From the NCBI RefSeq assembly GCF_004000765.1, contig NZ_BILW01000014.1, forward strand, positions 62,001 to 126,000: a stretch of 64,000 nucleotides of DNA, given 5' to 3'. Below are positions 26,741 through 36,097 of the stretch, one piece after another. How positions within the stretch are numbered: the first letter of the stretch is position 1; the number at the start of each line of letters is the position of its first letter. This DNA is from Paenibacillus chondroitinus NBRC 15376. Lineage in GTDB: Bacteria > Bacillota > Bacilli > Paenibacillales > NBRC-103111. The notes under the pieces are model-generated. The model saw only the letters and a list, made by a program, of their open reading frames with translations. It did no database searches and had not been told where the DNA came from. The position numbers and the translations under genes are program-made.

Positions 26741-27239
26741 ATGCTGTGTTACTACAGTATAGCAATTACGGTGTTATCCATGGATCAAATGACCAAATGG
26801 GCTGGGCCACTTATATGACTATGGGACAAACCTTACCGCTCATTCCTAATGTCTTTCATCTGACATTTTCTCGTAATCGAGGAGCAGCTTTTAGCATCAT
26901 GTAAAACCAACGGTCATTTTTAATCGTTATTACGTTTTTTGTTGTCATCGTAATCATCATCTATTTGCGTGAAATATATCGCGAGTAAATGTTCCTTTCT
27001 TACGCGATAGCCTTTATCCTCGGTGGTGCTCTATGTAATTTTATAGATCGGGCAATGTTGTCAATATGCTCGAATTTCGCCTAATCGAATATCCTATTTT
27101 TAATCTGGCCGATAGTTTTATTGTAACTGATATGATCATGGTGATGATTCACATGATCATATCCACCAGAAGAGACAAAAAAGAAGAGTTAAAGGAAATG
27201 AACAAATATGTTAGGTTTTCTAAACGTAGGCCACTTTAA
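26741..27239 (+). pseudogene. lspA: Signal peptidase II (lspA/pbrC-like), heavily degenerate
   Basis: Pieced together over three frames, the DNA encodes a recognisable LspA: YYSIAITVLSMDQMTKW, then TLPLIPNVFHLTFSRNRGAA, IAFILGGALCNFIDR, and FNLADSFIV with the catalytic Asp. It is broken by a frameshift near 26806, in-frame stops near 26902 and 26985, and further indels before 27090. The genuine enzyme cleaves lipoprotein signal peptides; in lead operons its homologue is PbrC. The gene follows cadA directly and has a good ribosome site, so decay is recent. Confidence 0.85.
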
Positions 27240-27272
27240 CTCTATCGTGAGCGATAGGAGTGTGTAGAAATT

Positions 27273-28067
27273 TTGAATGATATTATTAATGCAGTGATTA
27301 TGGGTATCGTGGAGGGTTTAACTGAATTTTTGCCCGTATCCTCAACGGGACACATGATTTTAACTGCACACCTTCTTGCTTTTGACGGAGAACGGGCAAA
27401 AACATTTGAAATCATCGTACAGTTGGGTGCGGTATTAGCAGTGTTTGTCTTATACTTCAAACGATTCCTTCGATTTTTCAAACTAACACCTGGGTTTATG
27501 AAGCAGCCAGGGATTAATATCAACCATATTGGATTGGCCATGGCCCCGGCTGTAGTAATGGGCTTGGCACTACATGATTTAATCAAAAAATATTTATTTG
27601 GTCCTTGGCCTGTAATTGTGAGTTTGATAGCAGGCGGAATTCTGTTGATTGTGGCGGAAAGAGCTCGTGTTCCGGTAACAGCAGAAACTATGGACGATAT
27701 TACTTACAAATAAGCGTTCCTTATAGGGGTTTTTCAGTGTCTGGCGCTCTGGCCAGGGTTCTCTCGATCTGGGTCAACTATTTCGGGTGGGCTACTCCTT
27801 GGCACCAGTCAAAAAGCGGTTGCTGAATTTACTTTTATTGTATCGGTTCCGATCATGGTTGCTGCGACGGGCTTGGATCTATATAAAAGTCGGGATTATT
27901 TAACGTTTGACGATTTTGGTTTGTTTCTAACTGGACTGATTGTATCCTTTATTATCGGTATGCTCGCTGTCGTAACTTTCTTGAATGTAATTAAACGACT
28001 TAAACTATCTTGGTTCGCTTATTATCGCTTCGTATTAGCAATTATTTTCATCCTAATTCTTTATTAA
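27273..28067 (+). pseudogene. uppP: Undecaprenyl-diphosphatase (uppP/pbrB-like) with one nonsense codon
   Basis: The frame is continuous for 264 codons apart from TAA at 27711-27713 (codon 147), most simply a CAA-to-TAA change. Before it: [17 protein letters not shown], the conserved UppP motif; after it: [13 protein letters not shown], the second catalytic motif with Ser/Arg. The start is TTG 27273, after TAGGAGTG. UppP frees phosphate outside the membrane; PbrB uses that phosphate to trap exported lead. Truncation removes the second active-site motif, so the protein is presumably inactive. Confidence 0.9.
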
Positions 28068-28097
28068 TTTATTGAAGACTGCGAATTCGCATTTAAT

Positions 28098-29876
28098 GAG
28101 GCTGTCTCAAAAGTAATAAAGAATTGCGATCGGGACAGATTCAATCGTTAGGAAAAGTGAATAACTGACTGAAAAGGAGCTAAGCGGTTTGTTCGCGCTT
28201 AGCTCCTTTTCTTTTGGCATCCATTGCTGCTTTTTTGATCAGATTGTGGGCAAGGGAAAGCCACCCGACCTCTAGACTTACTTTGGGTAAGCCTCGAAGC
28301 AGAAACCTTTTGAAGCCTCGGTTGTTCTTTATGTCACCAAATACAGGCTCCGGTTCGATCATTCGTCGAACAGCCAGGGCATAACCTTCTTCACTTCGGA
28401 GTTTTTCGCGTGCTTGGTTTTTTAACCGCAAATAGTTCAGGCTGACCTTAACTTCTCGATTTCCTTCCGTTTTCGTACACTGCGATTTGAGTGGACATCC
28501 TTCACAGCTTGTACTTCGGTAGTGACGATATTCGATTTCATAGCCACTTTCTGTTTTCTCTTTGCTTTCTCTGCGGAAAACGAGCGTTTGCCCCGCTGCA
28601 CACGTCCAGGTGTCTTCTTCGTTGTGGTAGGTCCAGTTGTCGATTTTGCTAATATCTTTTTGTCATGCCTTACTTTTTTCACGGTGGTACGTGCTATATT
28701 TAACGATCGCTTCGATTTCGTTTTGCTCTAAATAGTCGTAGTTTTCTTCGCCGCCGTACCCTGCATCGGCAATGACGGTAGCTGGTAGTTTACCAAGAGC
28801 AGATTTAACTTTTTCTAGATGAGGGATGAGGCAGCGCGTGTCGGTAGGTCGCTGATGTACGCTGTACCCGAGGATGAATTGATTTTCAGTGCCTATGTGC
28901 ACATTGTAACCAGGTTTCAGCTGACCGTTTCGCATGTGATCTTCTTTCATCCGCATAAACGTTGCATCCTTGTCGGTCTTACTGTAGCTGTTTCGGTTCC
29001 CTAAAACTTCTTGGTGAGTTTCATACGTTTGAAGACGAGGGAGTAGGTCCTTGCGGAGCGCGCGCACAGCTTTCTTCAGCGACTTGTCCTTTGGTTTTGC
29101 TTGCAGCTTTTCCTCCAATTGTTTGACGGCAATCTCTAATTTTTCGCTTGTGATCTCAGACGCTTCGCCTAATTCGCTCAGGTCTTGGCCGACATGCTCC
29201 CGCTCTTCTTGGTTCTCAGCCTCTTCGATAGTGGCAAACAGCGTTTGCACTTTCTCCTGAAGTTTTGCCTTATGCTTAACGACTGCTTTACCCCAAACGA
29301 ATGTATAGCGATTGGCATTTGCTTCAATCTTAGTTCCATCGACAAAGTAATGCTCAAGCTGGACATAGTTTTCGTCCGCCAGAAACTGAAGAACCGCAGT
29401 AAACACTGTCTCCAGAACAGCTTTCATTCGTTCGGAACGAAACCGGTTAATGGTGCGAAAGTCCGGGCGTTGTCTGCCGGCGATCCACATGAACATAATG
29501 TTTTCACGAACAGCCTTGGCGATTTGGCGAGAAGAGTAGATACGCTGAGCGTAGGCGTAGATGATGACTTTGGTGAGCATTTTCGGGTGATAGCTGTCTC
29601 GACCACCACCTGTATAAGCGGCGTCGAAGATGGCATCATCCAAACGATTTACTGCTGTATTAACAACACGAACGAGGTGGTTTTGAGGAATGTCTTCTTC
29701 TAAATCCATTGGCAGGCAAAGTTGATCCATGGTATATTGAATGTACAAAGAAATCTCTCCTTTAGAAATGGTTGGGTGGTACCTCCATTTTACCAAAGAG
29801 AGATTTCTTTTTGTTATTTTAATGCAAAAAAACAAGGCTATCTCTTAGGTCTTTTTAGACCTTTTGAGACAGCCTC
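28098..29876 (-). mobile_element. IS1182-family insertion sequence
   Basis: Perfect 16-bp terminal inverted repeats, GAGGCTGTCTCAAAAG at 28098-28113 and its complement at 29861-29876, bound a 1779-bp unit with a single transposase gene on the minus strand. Length and ends are typical of IS1182-like elements in Paenibacillaceae. No convincing target duplication is seen. Confidence 0.9.
28180..29748 (-). pseudogene. IS1182-type transposase with an internal TGA
   Basis: About 522 codons from TTG 29748 (AAAGGAGAG upstream; ATG 29730 is an alternative). N-terminal domain [20 protein letters not shown], catalytic region [20 protein letters not shown] and [12 protein letters not shown], then the C-terminal SEEGYALAVRRMIEPEPVFG and GFKRFLLRGL. 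The frame holds throughout except for TGA at 28663-28665, after [10 protein letters not shown]. The last third, including the final catalytic Glu, follows the stop, so the element should be immobile unless helped in trans. Confidence 0.88.
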
Positions 29877-29896
29877 GTCTGCTTCGCTGATACTAC

Positions 29897-29940
29897 CCAA
29901 AATAAAAGCGTCTCTCGCATGGGCGCTTTTATTTTGGTTT
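29897..29940. terminator. Bidirectional hairpin after the IS
   Basis: CCAAAATAAAAGCG pairs exactly with CGCTTTTATTTTGG across a 13-nt loop, with T-rich sequence following. The remaining 29941-30270 has no gene that I can support, only a weak hairpin near 30108-30152. Confidence 0.75.
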
Positions 29941-30271
29941 TTACCATATGTTTTCCAACACTTTGCGCTTCGTGACAGCTACGCTGGAAATACCCCTAGT
30001 CGCAGTTGGCGTTCCAATCACATCGAACATCACAAGATTTTTTCAATTTAGGTCTTGCCACTGAACATTAACCCTATTCCGGGTACAGCATCCCTTCCGC
30101 CAAAATAAAAAGAGGAGAATACTGTAAATGACCAGCGTCCTCCTCTTAGATGTAATTTTTATGACACGTTGTAAAAAATTCTTTTTAAATAGAAGTTCGA
30201 TACGATTTTTACGTCAATAAATAAAATCTTAAGGTCTTCCTTTTTTATTTCCAAAATGATATTTCAAACTA

Positions 30272-30314
30272 CATACTTTCTTCAAAGATTCAACAAATTT
30301 CTTTGTTATGATGC
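30272..30314 (+). promoter_or_regulatory. Repeated promoter/regulator motif, copy 1
   Basis: 43-bp sequence beginning CATACTTTCTTCAAAGATTC and ending CTTTGTTATGATGC, with a TATGAT -10 box. It is identical at 41 of 43 positions to copy 2 at 31461-31503, and related to 41021-41062. Probable binding site of the two-component regulator at 31534. Confidence 0.7.
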
Positions 30315-30349
30315 TTTTAGTGAATTAATGACAACCTGGGGGAATATCA

Positions 30350-31348
30350 ATGACGAGTAAAAAAGGAAACATTTCAAATTTTAGCAGGGTATCAAACCCC
30401 GTCAGCACTATTGGTAATAATCTTAGTACATCCCTTTATTCAATGTTGACTCTACGCAGGCGTATGGCTTGGACATTTCTCGCTCTTGCAATCGGCATCT
30501 TGATCGCAGGATTTTGGAATTATAAAGCAGTTGACGATTTCGGCCGTGATGTCGTAGCCGGCAACATTATTGGTAACACAAGCACACTTGCAGGTACCTT
30601 TGGGGAAAATGGTTTCGGGTTCGATATCCTTTTTGCGTTAGCGGCAGGACTTGCGGCTACATTTACGGCTTGCAACTGTGTAATGTTTGCCATGCTTCCA
30701 GGGCTTACTTGTTCAACGGACCGTTCCTCTTCCCGTAAAACCGCACTTCGAGCGTTAGGCGTTTTTAGCTTGGGAGTTTTAGCGGTCACCGCGATCTATG
30801 GGTTATACGTCGGTTCACTCGGGCCGGATGCAGTTCAAGCGTACAACGAAAGGCAAGTTCGTCTCTCCCAAGCATCAAACATATTTACAATTCTTGGCCT
30901 GTTTATGCTCGTCTGGGGAGCCATTTCTTCCGGATTCTTAAACACAATTGTCTCACGAATTCCTTCTAACATCCGTAGCTTCTTTGCAAATCCGCTTACA
31001 AAAGCGGGCCTCATGGGCCTACAAGTTGGATTTTTTGCGGTCGGACGCCCCTTTGGCGTGTTCCGAGACTTCCTTACGTATGCTGCGACAACGCGAAATC
31101 CTCTTTACGGAGCACTTATGATGAGCATACAGGGCATTGGGCAGATCGCACTCATGGTTATTCTATTCCTCGTGGTAATATCCGTTTTCGGAAAGCGTCT
31201 TGCACGATTGTCAAGCGAGAAGCCCCATCAAGTAGAATTAATAAGTGTTGTTTCTCTACTACTCGGTGGTGCATATTTTGTCTTTTACTGGGGTATGGCT
31301 GTACCCTATGGGATCGGTCGTTGGGGAGAAATATTCGGCTTGTATTAA
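30350..31348 (+). CDS. CcdA/DsbD-like multi-span membrane protein
   Basis: 332 aa with about eight hydrophobic helices. The segment AAGLAATFTACNCVMFAMLPG carries a CxC and a proline-containing helix, like the CcdA/DsbD/cytochrome-c-biogenesis transmembrane family that passes electrons across the membrane or handles metal. A matching second half (LTKAGLMGLQVGFFAVGRPF) suggests the inverted repeat of that fold. It stands alone between a copy of the 43-bp motif and a terminator. A role in redox or metal handling is inferred from the surrounding copper genes. Confidence 0.65.
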   Translation: MTSKKGNISNFSRVSNPVSTIGNNLSTSLYSMLTLRRRMAWTFLALAIGILIAGFWNYKAVDDFGRDVVAGNIIGNTSTLAGTFGENGFGFDILFALAAGLAATFTACNCVMFAMLPGLTCSTDRSSSRKTALRALGVFSLGVLAVTAIYGLYVGSLGPDAVQAYNERQVRLSQASNIFTILGLFMLVWGAISSGFLNTIVSRIPSNIRSFFANPLTKAGLMGLQVGFFAVGRPFGVFRDFLTYAATTRNPLYGALMMSIQGIGQIALMVILFLVVISVFGKRLARLSSEKPHQVELISVVSLLLGGAYFVFYWGMAVPYGIGRWGEIFGLY

Positions 31349-31408
31349 TAAAAGAAAATCCGGTCCTAGCACTAAAATGATCTAATGGAAATTTATGGAA
31401 CTATATTT

Positions 31409-31438
31409 GGGAGACCTTAAAGGGGTCTTCCCTTTTTA
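31409..31438 (+). terminator. Rho-independent terminator
   Basis: GGGAGACC pairs with GGTCTTCCC around a TTAAAG loop, followed by TTTTTAAT. It ends the single-gene unit at 30350. Confidence 0.85.
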
Positions 31439-31460
31439 ATTCATACAATGTTGGAATCTC

Positions 31461-31503
31461 CATACTTTCTACAAAGATTCAACATATTTCTTTGTTATGA
31501 TGC
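31461..31503 (+). promoter_or_regulatory. Repeated promoter/regulator motif, copy 2
   Basis: 41/43 identity with 30272-30314. It contains TTCTACAAAGATTCAACA and the same TATGAT, and lies 30 bp before the response-regulator gene, so the system probably controls itself and the CcdA-like gene. Confidence 0.7.
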
Positions 31504-31533
31504 GATTAGATGTGAAAAAGGAGGGGGAAAGGG

Positions 31534-32226
31534 ATGAAGGGAAACACCATTCTCATTGTTGAAGATGAACCGGCTATTGCAGATACATTAAAAATTTATC
31601 TGGTCAATGAAGGATTCCATGCAGATATTGTAAGCGATGGTACGAAGGCGATACAAAGGTTTCAGGAGCTCACGCCGATCCTTGTTCTACTTGATCTGAA
31701 TCTTCCTGGAATGGACGGAGTTCAAGTGTGCCAACATTTGAGATCCTCCTCCAATGTACCGATCATTATGCTAACCGCTCGAGATGAGGTGCAGGATAAA
31801 CTTCAGGGACTTGAAGTAGGCGCGGACGATTATATAACCAAACCATTTCACGTGCGCGAAGTAATTGCTCGTGTGAAGGCACTATTGCGCCGCGCATGGC
31901 GTCCGGACACGGAATTAGACCGGTTGATGATTGGTGATATTTTCATCGAACGTAAATCGATGCGAGTATGGAAAGCAGGCAAGGAAATTCTGGTCACTCC
32001 AACCGAGTTTAAATTGTTAGATGTGTTCATGGAGAATGCAGGCCAGGTACTCTCTCGATTACAAATCATTGAGGCGATCTATGGGTACTCCTATGATGGT
32101 TTTGAAAGAACCTTGGATAGCCATATCAAAAATTTAAGGCATAAGCTTGAAGATTATCCACAAAAACCGGAGTACATTTTAACGGTCATTGGCGCTGGAT
32201 ATCAGTTCAAGCGGGCGGGGATATGA
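31534..32226 (+). CDS. OmpR-family response regulator
   Basis: 230 aa. Receiver with VEDEPAIADT, Asp in LVLLDLNLPGMDG and Lys in YITKPFHV; winged helix with VTPTEFKLLDVF and VIGAGYQF. It overlaps its kinase by 4 bp. The start follows GGAGGGG. It stands at the head of the Met-rich membrane-protein block and shares its upstream motif with the gene at 30350 and, more loosely, 41092. It is a good candidate for a copper/silver or envelope-stress regulator, by context. Confidence 0.9.
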   Translation: MKGNTILIVEDEPAIADTLKIYLVNEGFHADIVSDGTKAIQRFQELTPILVLLDLNLPGMDGVQVCQHLRSSSNVPIIMLTARDEVQDKLQGLEVGADDYITKPFHVREVIARVKALLRRAWRPDTELDRLMIGDIFIERKSMRVWKAGKEILVTPTEFKLLDVFMENAGQVLSRLQIIEAIYGYSYDGFERTLDSHIKNLRHKLEDYPQKPEYILTVIGAGYQFKRAGI

Positions 32227-33308
32227 ACCGACTATCCAGAAAACTGACGTTATCTTTTTTTATTGTATCTGTACTCTCCATGGGCGTGATGGCCATTCTC
32301 GCGAGAAACATTTTTCAATTTATGCTGAACCGCAATATGCCAAATCAGATGCAGATGATGGTTCCTTTTACGGGGGGAGCAACTGAACGATTTTTTAATG
32401 CGCTTGATGCTTCCTATATTCTTGCCGGCTTCATTTCCATTTTGATTTCTTTTGTATCGGGGTATCTGGTTGTAATTATTATTACTCGACCGCTGCGAAA
32501 GCTGTCGAGAGCCGCTGATCGTATTGCGAATGGTGATTTAACGGAAAGAGTTCAACTGGCAACCGATGATGAAATTGGGCGAATGGCCAAAAGTTTTAAT
32601 AGCATGGCTTCAGCGTTGGAGCAAACGGAACAGCAACGTAAAGCTTTATATGCGGATATTGTTCATGAACTTCGCAATCCGGTTACGGTAGCTCGATGTC
32701 GTCTTGAGGCCATGTTGGATGGAATGGTTGCTCTCAGTCCTCAGGAACTGAAATCAGTCCATCATGAAATGCTGATGCTTAGTCGTGTGATCACGGATTT
32801 AAGAGATCTTTCATTAGCTGGTAACGGTCAGCTAACTCTCCATAAGCACAGTATGGATGTACAAGTATGGTTCACTAAGGCAGTAGAAGAGTTTCAAATT
32901 TTGGCAGAGGGGAAGGGGATTCAATTATCCTGTTCAATGGAACGAAAGATTCCGAAAATCAACGCAGATCAGGAAAGATTAAACCAGATTATGAACAATT
33001 TGCTCAGCAATGCAATACGCCATACCTCTGATGGGGGGACCATACTCGTCAGCTTACTGAAAAATATGGACAAAGGCATTATCGTTTCCATACAGGACAC
33101 CGGATCTGGAATTCCTGCTGAAGAGCTGAAGCATATTTTTGAGCGATTTTACCGTGTGGATCGATCACGGTCGAGAAATACTGGGGGCACAGGTCTCGGA
33201 CTTGCCATTGTAAAGCAACTTGTCGAACTGCATGGTGGAGAAGTTTGGGTGGAAAGTCAAATTGGAAAAGGAAGTACATTTTCTTTTTCTCTTCCAATGA
33301 AAAATTAA
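32223..33308 (+). CDS. Sensor histidine kinase (BaeS-like)
   Basis: 361 aa. TM1 ~10-28, a short extracellular stretch with QMLNRNMPNQMQMMVPFTGG-like Met-rich sequence (residues ~35-60), TM2 ~67-90, HAMP, phosphoacceptor ADIVHELRNPVTVARC, HATPase motifs NNLLSNAIRHT, DTGSGIPAEE and GGTGLGLAIVKQL. The HELRNPVT variant and short sensor are typical of BaeS-like kinases. Five Met in the external loop could bind Cu(I) or Ag(I), an inference in line with the target genes downstream. Confidence 0.88.
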   Translation: MNRLSRKLTLSFFIVSVLSMGVMAILARNIFQFMLNRNMPNQMQMMVPFTGGATERFFNALDASYILAGFISILISFVSGYLVVIIITRPLRKLSRAADRIANGDLTERVQLATDDEIGRMAKSFNSMASALEQTEQQRKALYADIVHELRNPVTVARCRLEAMLDGMVALSPQELKSVHHEMLMLSRVITDLRDLSLAGNGQLTLHKHSMDVQVWFTKAVEEFQILAEGKGIQLSCSMERKIPKINADQERLNQIMNNLLSNAIRHTSDGGTILVSLLKNMDKGIIVSIQDTGSGIPAEELKHIFERFYRVDRSRSRNTGGTGLGLAIVKQLVELHGGEVWVESQIGKGSTFSFSLPMKN

Positions 33309-33348
33309 GCTTCTATGGTAGTAAGCACATTATAGAGGAGGAGGACTC

Positions 33349-34653
33349 ATGAAACGTTTTTTCAAAAAAATGTTTTTGATTGTATTGGTGTTTTTGATTA
33401 TTGGTCTAGCAGGCGGCGGCGTCTACTACTTTTACGGAAATCAGTTATACACTGCTGTAAGTAACTTATTTACGAAAGAACCGGATCAAGTACAAGGAAT
33501 GGGGACCGCTGATACGCAAACGAGTACCTCGAATACTCAAGGAACCCAAGGTATGTCAGGGATGTCGATGAATTCGTCCGGCGGTAATACGAATCAACCT
33601 ATGCCGGGAATGAACATGGGACAAAATACACAGGCTACCCCCAATAATCAGTCTACTTCGGGCGTGGATATGAATACAAACATGCTCGTGATGAATCAGG
33701 GAATGAGTTCGATTAATCAGGGCATTAGCATGATGAATCAGGCCATTAGTCTGCTGCAAGACAGCACTTCAAATGCAGGCGGGAATCAGGTAAAGGATAA
33801 ACAAACCGATTCTAAATCCACCGTAAAAAAAGATGATGGAAAAACAGATACAATTGGGCAAGTAACCAAACAAATGCAGCAAGGAATGGACATGATTAAC
33901 CAAGGCATCGGATCCATGAATAAGATGATGGATAACATGAGTCGTTCTGGCTCGAATATGAGCATGGGACAAAGCATGATGGGCGGTATGTCTGGTGGAG
34001 GCATGAATATGAGTACTTCCGGTCAAGGAAATACAGGGAATAACGGAAATATGAATGGCATGGGTGTGGGACAAGGCATGGCGGGTAGTATGTCCGGCGG
34101 AGGCATGAACATGGGTACTACCGTTCAAGGAAATACAGGGAATAACGGAAGTATGAATGGTATGGGTATGGGACAGGGTATGTCGGGTAGCATGTCCGGT
34201 GGAAGCATGAACATGGGTACTTCCGTTCAAGGAAATACAGGGAACAACAGCAGTATGAATGGCATGGGTATGGGACAAGGCACCGGTCAGGGCACGATGG
34301 GAGGCATGTCCGGCGGAAACATGGGCATGATGGGCATGAGCATGGGGCAACAAATGATGGGAGGCAGCATGCCAATGGGTTCCTCTACGAATATGGGACA
34401 AGGCATGACTGGCGGTAATATGAGCATGAGTGCTTCTTCAAGTCAAGGTAATACAAACAATATGAATGGCATGGGTAATAATATGAGCGGTATGGGAAGC
34501 ATGGGATCGTCAACTACATTGAATAATATCGCCCTTGTTTTTAACCTGCTTCTTGTCATTTTTGTTATCGTCATGCTAATTGGTATCATTGGTTATATTG
34601 TTTCTTTACTAAGAAAAAAGGGGGAAAATAAACAGCCTACTGCAGCATCATGA
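33349..34653 (+). CDS. Met/Gly/Asn-rich membrane protein with tandem repeats
   Basis: 434 aa. An N-terminal TM (~8-30), a ~350-residue extracellular region of low complexity rich in Met, Gly, Asn and Ser, and a C-terminal TM (~392-416) followed by a basic tail. The centre holds three tandem 34-residue repeats (SGGGMNMSTSGQGNTGNNGN...). MGM/MNM/GMxMG spacing is the thioether pattern of extracellular Cu(I)/Ag(I) binders. It follows the kinase by 40 bp with AGAGGAGGAGG before its ATG, so it is likely in the same operon. No family name recognised. Confidence 0.8.
   Translation: MKRFFKKMFLIVLVFLIIGLAGGGVYYFYGNQLYTAVSNLFTKEPDQVQGMGTADTQTSTSNTQGTQGMSGMSMNSSGGNTNQPMPGMNMGQNTQATPNNQSTSGVDMNTNMLVMNQGMSSINQGISMMNQAISLLQDSTSNAGGNQVKDKQTDSKSTVKKDDGKTDTIGQVTKQMQQGMDMINQGIGSMNKMMDNMSRSGSNMSMGQSMMGGMSGGGMNMSTSGQGNTGNNGNMNGMGVGQGMAGSMSGGGMNMGTTVQGNTGNNGSMNGMGMGQGMSGSMSGGSMNMGTSVQGNTGNNSSMNGMGMGQGTGQGTMGGMSGGNMGMMGMSMGQQMMGGSMPMGSSTNMGQGMTGGNMSMSASSSQGNTNNMNGMGNNMSGMGSMGSSTTLNNIALVFNLLLVIFVIVMLIGIIGYIVSLLRKKGENKQPTAAS
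33991..34296 (+). repeat. Three tandem 102-bp in-frame repeats
   Basis: Units begin at 33991, 34093 and 34195, each starting TCTGGTGGAGGCATGAA or close to it. They encode 34-residue Met-rich blocks and differ by scattered substitutions, so they are likely expandable by slippage or recombination. Confidence 0.88.
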
Positions 34654-34705
34654 TAGAGCATTGCTTTTGTGTCTTTTTGTGAGTTCATTAATTGAGGTGA
34701 TCAAA

Positions 34706-35176
34706 TTGTTTGAAAAAAAATGGGTGAGATTAGCTTTTTTCTCTCCTTTAGGCGGCTTGCTTATTTACGGCTTTTTACAGTTTATTTTGTCTAACGTCTT
34801 TTCCATGAATCAAGGGATGATGGGCGGCATGGATCGAAATATGATGAGCTCGGAAATGGGAGGATCATCGGGTTCGTTTCTGTTTAACTTCATTACCTTT
34901 ATCTTTACACTATTGATCGTCTTGTTTATTTTCGCCCTTTTTATTGGTCTATTTACATTTCTTTTGATCTATTTGAAAAGAACGTTCTTCCCAAACATGG
35001 CAACAAAACAAGTTTTAAAACAATTGATTTCAGGTGATTCAACAAGTAACCCACCCGCTACTACGGAAGCGTTAGAAGTTAATCAGAAGCCGATAATAAG
35101 AAATTCAGCGTGGGATAATGGAGAGGAGGTCGCGGCAGCCAGCGAAACAGGGCCAACTTCCAGTATTAAAAATTAA
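34706..35176 (+). CDS. Met-rich TM-loop-TM membrane protein, paralogue 1
   Basis: 156 aa from TTG 34706 behind GAGGTGAT; homology to the N-termini of the proteins at 37366 and 39225 (basic-Trp start, then a TM) supports this start. TM1 ~8-27, a short external loop MNQGMMGGMDRNMMSSEMGG, TM2 ~60-88, then a cytoplasmic tail of ~70 residues. The loop is much shorter than in its paralogues, but the tail is longer. Cu(I)/Ag(I) binding at the outer face is inferred from the Met spacing. Confidence 0.72.
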   Translation: MFEKKWVRLAFFSPLGGLLIYGFLQFILSNVFSMNQGMMGGMDRNMMSSEMGGSSGSFLFNFITFIFTLLIVLFIFALFIGLFTFLLIYLKRTFFPNMATKQVLKQLISGDSTSNPPATTEALEVNQKPIIRNSAWDNGEEVAAASETGPTSSIKN

Positions 35177-35206
35177 CTCATGAGCAGATGAAAGGATAAA
35201 ATAAAA

Positions 35207-35773
35207 ATGTCAAAAACGTTAGAATTACTGAATGGTCGATGGCATGAAAAAGCGATGCGAGTGTATTTCTTCATCGTAATAGGCCACTGGGCGGAACACT
35301 TACTCCAAGCATTTCAAATTTGGGTTCTTCACTGGCCGCGACCGCAAGCTAAAGGGCTGTTAGGATTATTTTTCCCATGGCTCGTTTCTTCTGAATGGCT
35401 GCACTATGCTTATGCCCTCATTATGCTTATTGGACTCATCTTGCTCCGTCCGGGTTGTACAGGAAGATCGCGTTACTGGTGGAATGCTGCTTTGATCATT
35501 CAATTTTGGCATCATATCGAGCATCTCCTCTTGTTTATACAAGCCCAAACGAAGTATAACTTTTTTGGCGCATCGGCACCGACAAGCATCGCACAGTTGC
35601 TCTTTCCGAGAGTGGAACTACACTTGTTCTACAACGCGATTGTATTTATCCCGATGGTCGTGGGGATGATTTATCACGTATGGTCACCTGCTGGAGAACG
35701 AAGTCACACACCTACCTGCAGTTGTCCAAGAAAAAGGGGTTCCTCGAACGATCAATGTGTTTTGGTCAGTTAA
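35207..35773 (+). CDS. His-rich multi-span membrane protein
   Basis: 188 aa with about four TM helices. Conserved-looking His pairs lie at helix ends: VIGHWAEHLLQAF, VLHWPRPQ, QFWHHIEHLLLF, RVELHLFYN and MIYHVWSP. The HxxEH-type pairs suggest a di-metal or haem site inside the membrane, comparable with membrane di-iron oxidases, but no named family was recognised. The tail carries CSCPRKRG. It follows the Met-rich paralogue by 30 bp in the same operon. Confidence 0.6.
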   Translation: MSKTLELLNGRWHEKAMRVYFFIVIGHWAEHLLQAFQIWVLHWPRPQAKGLLGLFFPWLVSSEWLHYAYALIMLIGLILLRPGCTGRSRYWWNAALIIQFWHHIEHLLLFIQAQTKYNFFGASAPTSIAQLLFPRVELHLFYNAIVFIPMVVGMIYHVWSPAGERSHTPTCSCPRKRGSSNDQCVLVS

Positions 35774-35798
35774 GCCCATTACTTTAAAAGGAGTTCTA

Positions 35799-36074
35799 AT
35801 GATGTGGGAAAAATTTAAAAAAGATCCTTGGTTAAAGTTAATTGCTGGTTCCTCGATCATTTTAATGATCGGTTCATTTGTCGAGTTTCTTTTATCCCGA
35901 TTCAATGCAAGTACTCCGGAATTAGGAATGAAAATGATGAGGGGTATGTTTCTCAGTACGTTTATGAAGGATGTTTTAGATACAGCGATTCAGGGTGTCA
36001 TTTTATTACTTCTTATAGGTGCTGGGGTAGGCATGTTTCTGGTCTTTAGAAGAATACTAAAGGTTAGGAAGTGA
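35799..36074 (+). CDS. Small Met-containing two-helix membrane protein
   Basis: 91 aa from ATG 35799 or 35802 (AAAGGAG upstream). TM ~14-33, an external loop with MKMMRGMFLSTFMKDV, TM ~62-82, basic end FRRILKVRK. It shares the TM-Met loop-TM plan with its neighbours at 34706, 36598, 36894 and 37366. Start and stop overlap neighbouring signals tightly. The function is unknown; part of the Met-rich set. Confidence 0.65.
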   Translation: MMWEKFKKDPWLKLIAGSSIILMIGSFVEFLLSRFNASTPELGMKMMRGMFLSTFMKDVLDTAIQGVILLLLIGAGVGMFLVFRRILKVRK

Positions 36075-36097
36075 ATGGTAAAGAAAGGATCGATGGT

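Noticed and set aside
29941-30270. A possible coding remnant (about 30 codons, TLEIPLVAVGVPITS) after the IS
   Set aside because: No start, no recognisable family and stops close by; it could be chance.
33991-34296. Possible CRISPR array (regular repeats)
   Set aside because: The repeats are contiguous, in frame and coding, without unique spacers, and no cas genes are present.
33769-34401. A 210-codon His-rich open frame antisense to the Met-rich gene
   Set aside because: It is the mirror of repeated ATG codons (CAT in reverse), lacks a ribosome site and lies wholly inside a well-supported gene. The same applies to the antisense frames under 39225-39737.
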